8,768 bases of DNA from JBEVNX01 sp040507895 (GTDB taxonomy: Bacteria > Desulfobacterota > Binatia > JACPRU01), in the NCBI GenBank assembly GCA_040507895.1, contig JBEVNX010000114.1, forward strand, positions 1-8,768. The letters are read 5' to 3'. Position numbers and translations under genes: made by a program. The notes beneath the pieces are model-generated. The model had not been told where the DNA came from, did no database searches, and worked only from the letters and a program-made list of their open reading frames with translations. This document shows, in pieces, positions 6,489-8,768 of the stretch (its first letter is position 1; every line of letters starts with the position of its first letter).

Positions 6489-8076
6489 ACGATTCGCCCG
6501 CCGCGCGGGCGCGCTCGATGCGGGTCGCTTCGTCGTGCGGGAGGCGTCGGGCCGCGAGCAAGGAGAAAGCTAGAGCCGCGACGTTCGCCGCGAGGGCCGT
6601 GAGCATCGCTCCGCGGAGGTCGCCGAGTACGACGCTCGCCAGCCCGATCGCGTAGGGGCCGAGCGCGAGGCCGATGAACGTCACCAGCAGCAAGTACGCC
6701 GCCGTGGCCGAGCCGCGCATGCGCGGCAGCACGAGATCCTGAACCGTAGAGGCCGCCGGGCCGATCCACAGGGACGAGCAGACGGACGAGGGGAAGGTCA
6801 GGGCGTAGGCGAGCGTCAGGTTCGTCGTACTTAGCAACAAGAGGACGATCGGCACCGGAAGCACGGCGGCGAGCATGCCCACGTAGAGCCGACCGCAGGG
6901 CGACGAGCGGCGCCAGAAGTCCGCGAGCACGCCACCGAGCGTGATGCCGAGCCACCCGCCGACGGCGGCAATCGCTCCAAGAACGAGTCCGGCCTGCCGC
7001 TCGTCCACGCCGTGGAAGCGGACGAAGAAAGGAGGCGTCCAGAAGCCGATGCCGTATCCTTGGAACGCCATGAAGGAGAAGGCGAGTGCAGCGTAGCGGA
7101 GCCCGGAGGCACGGAGAATCAAGGCATGCGCGACCGGATCGCGGCGACCGAGGGCCTGCGTCCAGGAGAAGGCCGCATAGAGGCCGATGCCGAGCGCGAT
7201 CCATTGGGACGGAGTGCGGGTGACGCGGCCGAGCACGACCGCCACGGCAGCGATCAGCGCGGCGGCCCCGAGATTGCGGGCCACTTCCCGCCGGCCCGCA
7301 CCGATCCTCGCGAGGTGGAGAAGCGTGAAAGGGGGCAGCACGGAGCGGAGCTCGAAGAAGAACTCACGGAACGGATGCGCCTCGACTGGGCTGAAGATGC
7401 CGTCCGCGGAGCCCCGCCGCGGCTCGCGCAACGTCACCACCCACAGCGCCAGCAGCAGGCCCGGCAGCCCCGCCGCGAAGAATGCAACCTGCCAACCGCG
7501 AAGACCGAAGGGTGCCGCCGCCACGAACGTGCTATCCCAACGATCGACGACCCAGCCGCCGAGGATGAGGCCGAGGCCCGCGCCGATGTAGATGCCACTC
7601 GAATACACGGCCAGCGCTGTGGCTCGCCGCGCGGCCGGAAACGAGTCCGAGAGCAGCGAAAACGCCGCTGGCGCGGCGCTGGCTTCGCCGATCCCGACGC
7701 CGAACCTGGCGATCGCGAGCTCGGTGAAATCGCGAGCCAAACCGGAAAGCACCGTCATCAGGCTCCACACCGCAAGACCGATCGCGATGAGCTTTCGTCG
7801 ATCCCATACGTCTGCGAGTCGAGCCAGCGGAATGCCGAACACCGCGTAAAACACGGCGAAGGCGGTGCCATAGAGAAAGCCGATTTCGGCGTCGGTGACC
7901 CGGAGGTCGGCCTTGATGCGCTCGGCTAGGATCGAGATGATCTGCCGGTCGAGGAAGTTGAAGATGTAGACGAGCACCAGCACGCCGAGCACGTAGCGCG
8001 CGTAGCGATCGCCGAGCGGCGGGGACTGTGCGGCCGGGGTCGCCAGAGTGCGCACGCGTAGCCCGCCGCCACCCAC
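6472..8076 (-). CDS. MFS transporter, Spinster-like, with two extra central membrane helices
   Basis: A 534-residue major facilitator carrier of the inner membrane. The N-half shows the TM1 end YIFNFLDRQ (37-45), the TM2-TM3 motif A as GIPLARLADVWDRRK (81-95), and VGIGEASAAPAAFSLLSD in TM4-TM5, all typical of Spinster-like and related anion/lipid/organic-acid carriers. After residue 215 there is a loop (about 217-265) and two hydrophobic stretches (267-285 and 291-309) before the C-half begins at about residue 320. This gives a 6+2+6 plan and explains a length well above the usual 400-450. The GTG at 8076 is the first start in an otherwise open frame that reaches back to the hydrolase stop. 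It has no clear Shine-Dalgarno and sits inside an inverted repeat; GTG at 8055 would lose only seven residues. It lies 114 bases after the hydrolase on the same strand, a likely operon. Substrate unknown. Confidence 0.9.
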   Translation of the reverse strand: MGGGGLRVRTLATPAAQSPPLGDRYARYVLGVLVLVYIFNFLDRQIISILAERIKADLRVTDAEIGFLYGTAFAVFYAVFGIPLARLADVWDRRKLIAIGLAVWSLMTVLSGLARDFTELAIARFGVGIGEASAAPAAFSLLSDSFPAARRATALAVYSSGIYIGAGLGLILGGWVVDRWDSTFVAAAPFGLRGWQVAFFAAGLPGLLLALWVVTLREPRRGSADGIFSPVEAHPFREFFFELRSVLPPFTLLHLARIGAGRREVARNLGAAALIAAVAVVLGRVTRTPSQWIALGIGLYAAFSWTQALGRRDPVAHALILRASGLRYAALAFSFMAFQGYGIGFWTPPFFVRFHGVDERQAGLVLGAIAAVGGWLGITLGGVLADFWRRSSPCGRLYVGMLAAVLPVPIVLLLLSTTNLTLAYALTFPSSVCSSLWIGPAASTVQDLVLPRMRGSATAAYLLLVTFIGLALGPYAIGLASVVLGDLRGAMLTALAANVAALAFSLLAARRLPHDEATRIERARAAGESFSASA

Positions 8077-8094
8077 GCCGTCAATTCGGCGTGG
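8073..8094. repeat. 8-bp perfect inverted repeat over the MFS start codon
   Basis: CCACGCCG and CGGCGTGG form a perfect 8-bp stem around a 6-base TCAATT spacer. The left arm contains the annotated GTG start of the transporter (8074-8076). It could be an operator, an mRNA hairpin that shields the start, or chance in GC-rich DNA. No T-tract follows on either strand, so it is not a standard intrinsic terminator. Confidence 0.4.
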
Positions 8095-8190
8095 CCACCC
8101 ACATCCTTGCCAGCTTCTCGCTACTTCGAAGGAAACCCGCGCACCTTCACGTCGGCGCGAGCGGCCTCCGCCTCCGGGATCCTGCGACGC

Positions 8191-8768
8191 TCACGCCTTC
8201 AGTGCACGGATCTCCGCCGCCGCTTCGTCGACGGCCTGCAAGGCGTGCGGGAAGAATCCGGTCATCATGAAGAAGCCGTGGATGAGCCCATCGTAGCGCT
8301 TGAGCTTCACCGGGACGCCGGCTTGCCGCAGGCGCTCCGCATAGGCCTCGCCTTCGTCCCGCAGGGGATCGAACTCGGTGGTTACGACCATTGCTGGCGG
8401 CAGGCCTTTGAGATCGCGCGCTCGCAGCGGTGACGCATAGGGTTGCGCGCCATCACCCGCGCTGCGCAGATAGTGGTTCCAGAACCACACCATCGAATCC
8501 TTGGTCAGCAGGTATCCGTCCGCATTCTCGCGATACGAGGCGGTGTCATACGAGTAGTCGGTCACGGGGTAGATGAGCAGCTGGAACGCGATCTTCGGCT
8601 GGGCGCGGTCACGGGCCATCAGGCTGACCACGGCCGCGAGATTGCCGCCGGCGCTGTAACCGCCGACACCGAGGCGGCGCCCATCGGCGCCGATAATACC
8701 CGCGTTCTCGGCGAACCCGAGCATCGCCGCGTAAAAATACACCAGCGCGCCCGGAAAAAAGTTCTCCG
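8191..8768 (-). CDS. Alpha/beta hydrolase, HSL (hormone-sensitive lipase) type esterase, 5' end outside window
   Basis: The frame enters from the right edge and ends with TGA at 8191, leaving about 192 residues, the C-terminal two-thirds of a cytoplasmic esterase of about 300 residues. The catalytic triad is visible: the nucleophile Ser (codon 8655-8653) in GVGGYSAGGNLAAV, the Asp (8370-8368) in VTTEFDPLRDEGEAYAERL, and the His (8280-8278) in YDGLIHGFF. This order and wording are those of the HSL/bacterial family IV carboxylesterases; the oxyanion HGGG motif would lie beyond the window. The residue before the nucleophile is Tyr, where most relatives have Asp (GDSAGGN). GTG at 8742 is an internal codon, since coding-like sequence continues upstream of it (ENFFPGAL). 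It likely hydrolyses a short-chain or aromatic ester. Being directly upstream of the MFS gene on the same strand, it may share a transcript with it and process the imported compound. Confidence 0.9.
   Translation of the reverse strand, partial: ENFFPGALVYFYAAMLGFAENAGIIGADGRRLGVGGYSAGGNLAAVVSLMARDRAQPKIAFQLLIYPVTDYSYDTASYRENADGYLLTKDSMVWFWNHYLRSAGDGAQPYASPLRARDLKGLPPAMVVTTEFDPLRDEGEAYAERLRQAGVPVKLKRYDGLIHGFFMMTGFFPHALQAVDEAAAEIRALKA

Noticed and set aside
7012..7929. 305-codon plus-strand open frame over the MFS gene
   Set aside because: Charged low-complexity translation with no domain, exactly opposite a well-supported transporter; a codon-bias shadow.
8081..8104. Seven-codon minus-strand mini-ORF before the MFS gene, a possible leader peptide
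   Set aside because: The purine-rich AAGGA touches the ATG with no proper spacing, and no regulatory residues or alternative hairpins support it.

Overview
The window is strongly GC-rich chromosomal DNA with dense, ordinary bacterial gene packing (short gaps, 4-base overlaps, GTG starts, strong Shine-Dalgarno sites). It has no phage genes, insertion sequences, tRNA, rRNA or CRISPR array. The families present (ABC-2 exporter, benzoate-CoA-ligase-type AMP ligase, SDR, Spinster-like MFS carrier, HSL-type esterase) suggest a metabolically versatile environmental bacterium, Proteobacteria-like or from a related soil or sediment phylum. The sequence alone does not fix the taxon.

Layout. Positions 1-594 (minus, cut by the left edge) hold a metallo-beta-lactamase-fold protein in which every recognisable metal-binding histidine is replaced. 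It diverges across 48 bases from a block of plus-strand genes. These are an ABC-2 exporter pair with a 4-base overlap (ATPase 643-1620, permease 1617-3290), a short-chain dehydrogenase (3341-4087), a benzoate-CoA ligase family enzyme (4159-5715) and endonuclease III (5838-6488). Between the ligase and endonuclease III lies a 41-codon relic of a LuxR/NarL regulator, with only the C-terminal half of its helix-turn-helix left. The right side is on the minus strand: an HSL-type alpha/beta hydrolase cut by the right edge (8768-8191), followed after 114 bases by an MFS transporter (8076-6472) whose end overlaps the end of endonuclease III by 17 bases.

How the genes may work together. The ligase and SDR suggest handling of a carboxylic, probably aromatic, acid as its CoA thioester. 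The ABC exporter and the MFS carrier/esterase pair could deal with related small molecules, but no complete pathway is visible and this link is inference. Endonuclease III is a housekeeping DNA-repair gene; its GTG start overlaps the stop of the LuxR relic, which suggests that an older luxR-nth arrangement was broken by the rearrangement that placed the ligase next to it.

I found no clear undescribed multi-gene system. The best leads are the histidine-less MBL-fold protein, the LuxR relic and its rearrangement junction, and the ABC permease with a large coiled-coil insertion.
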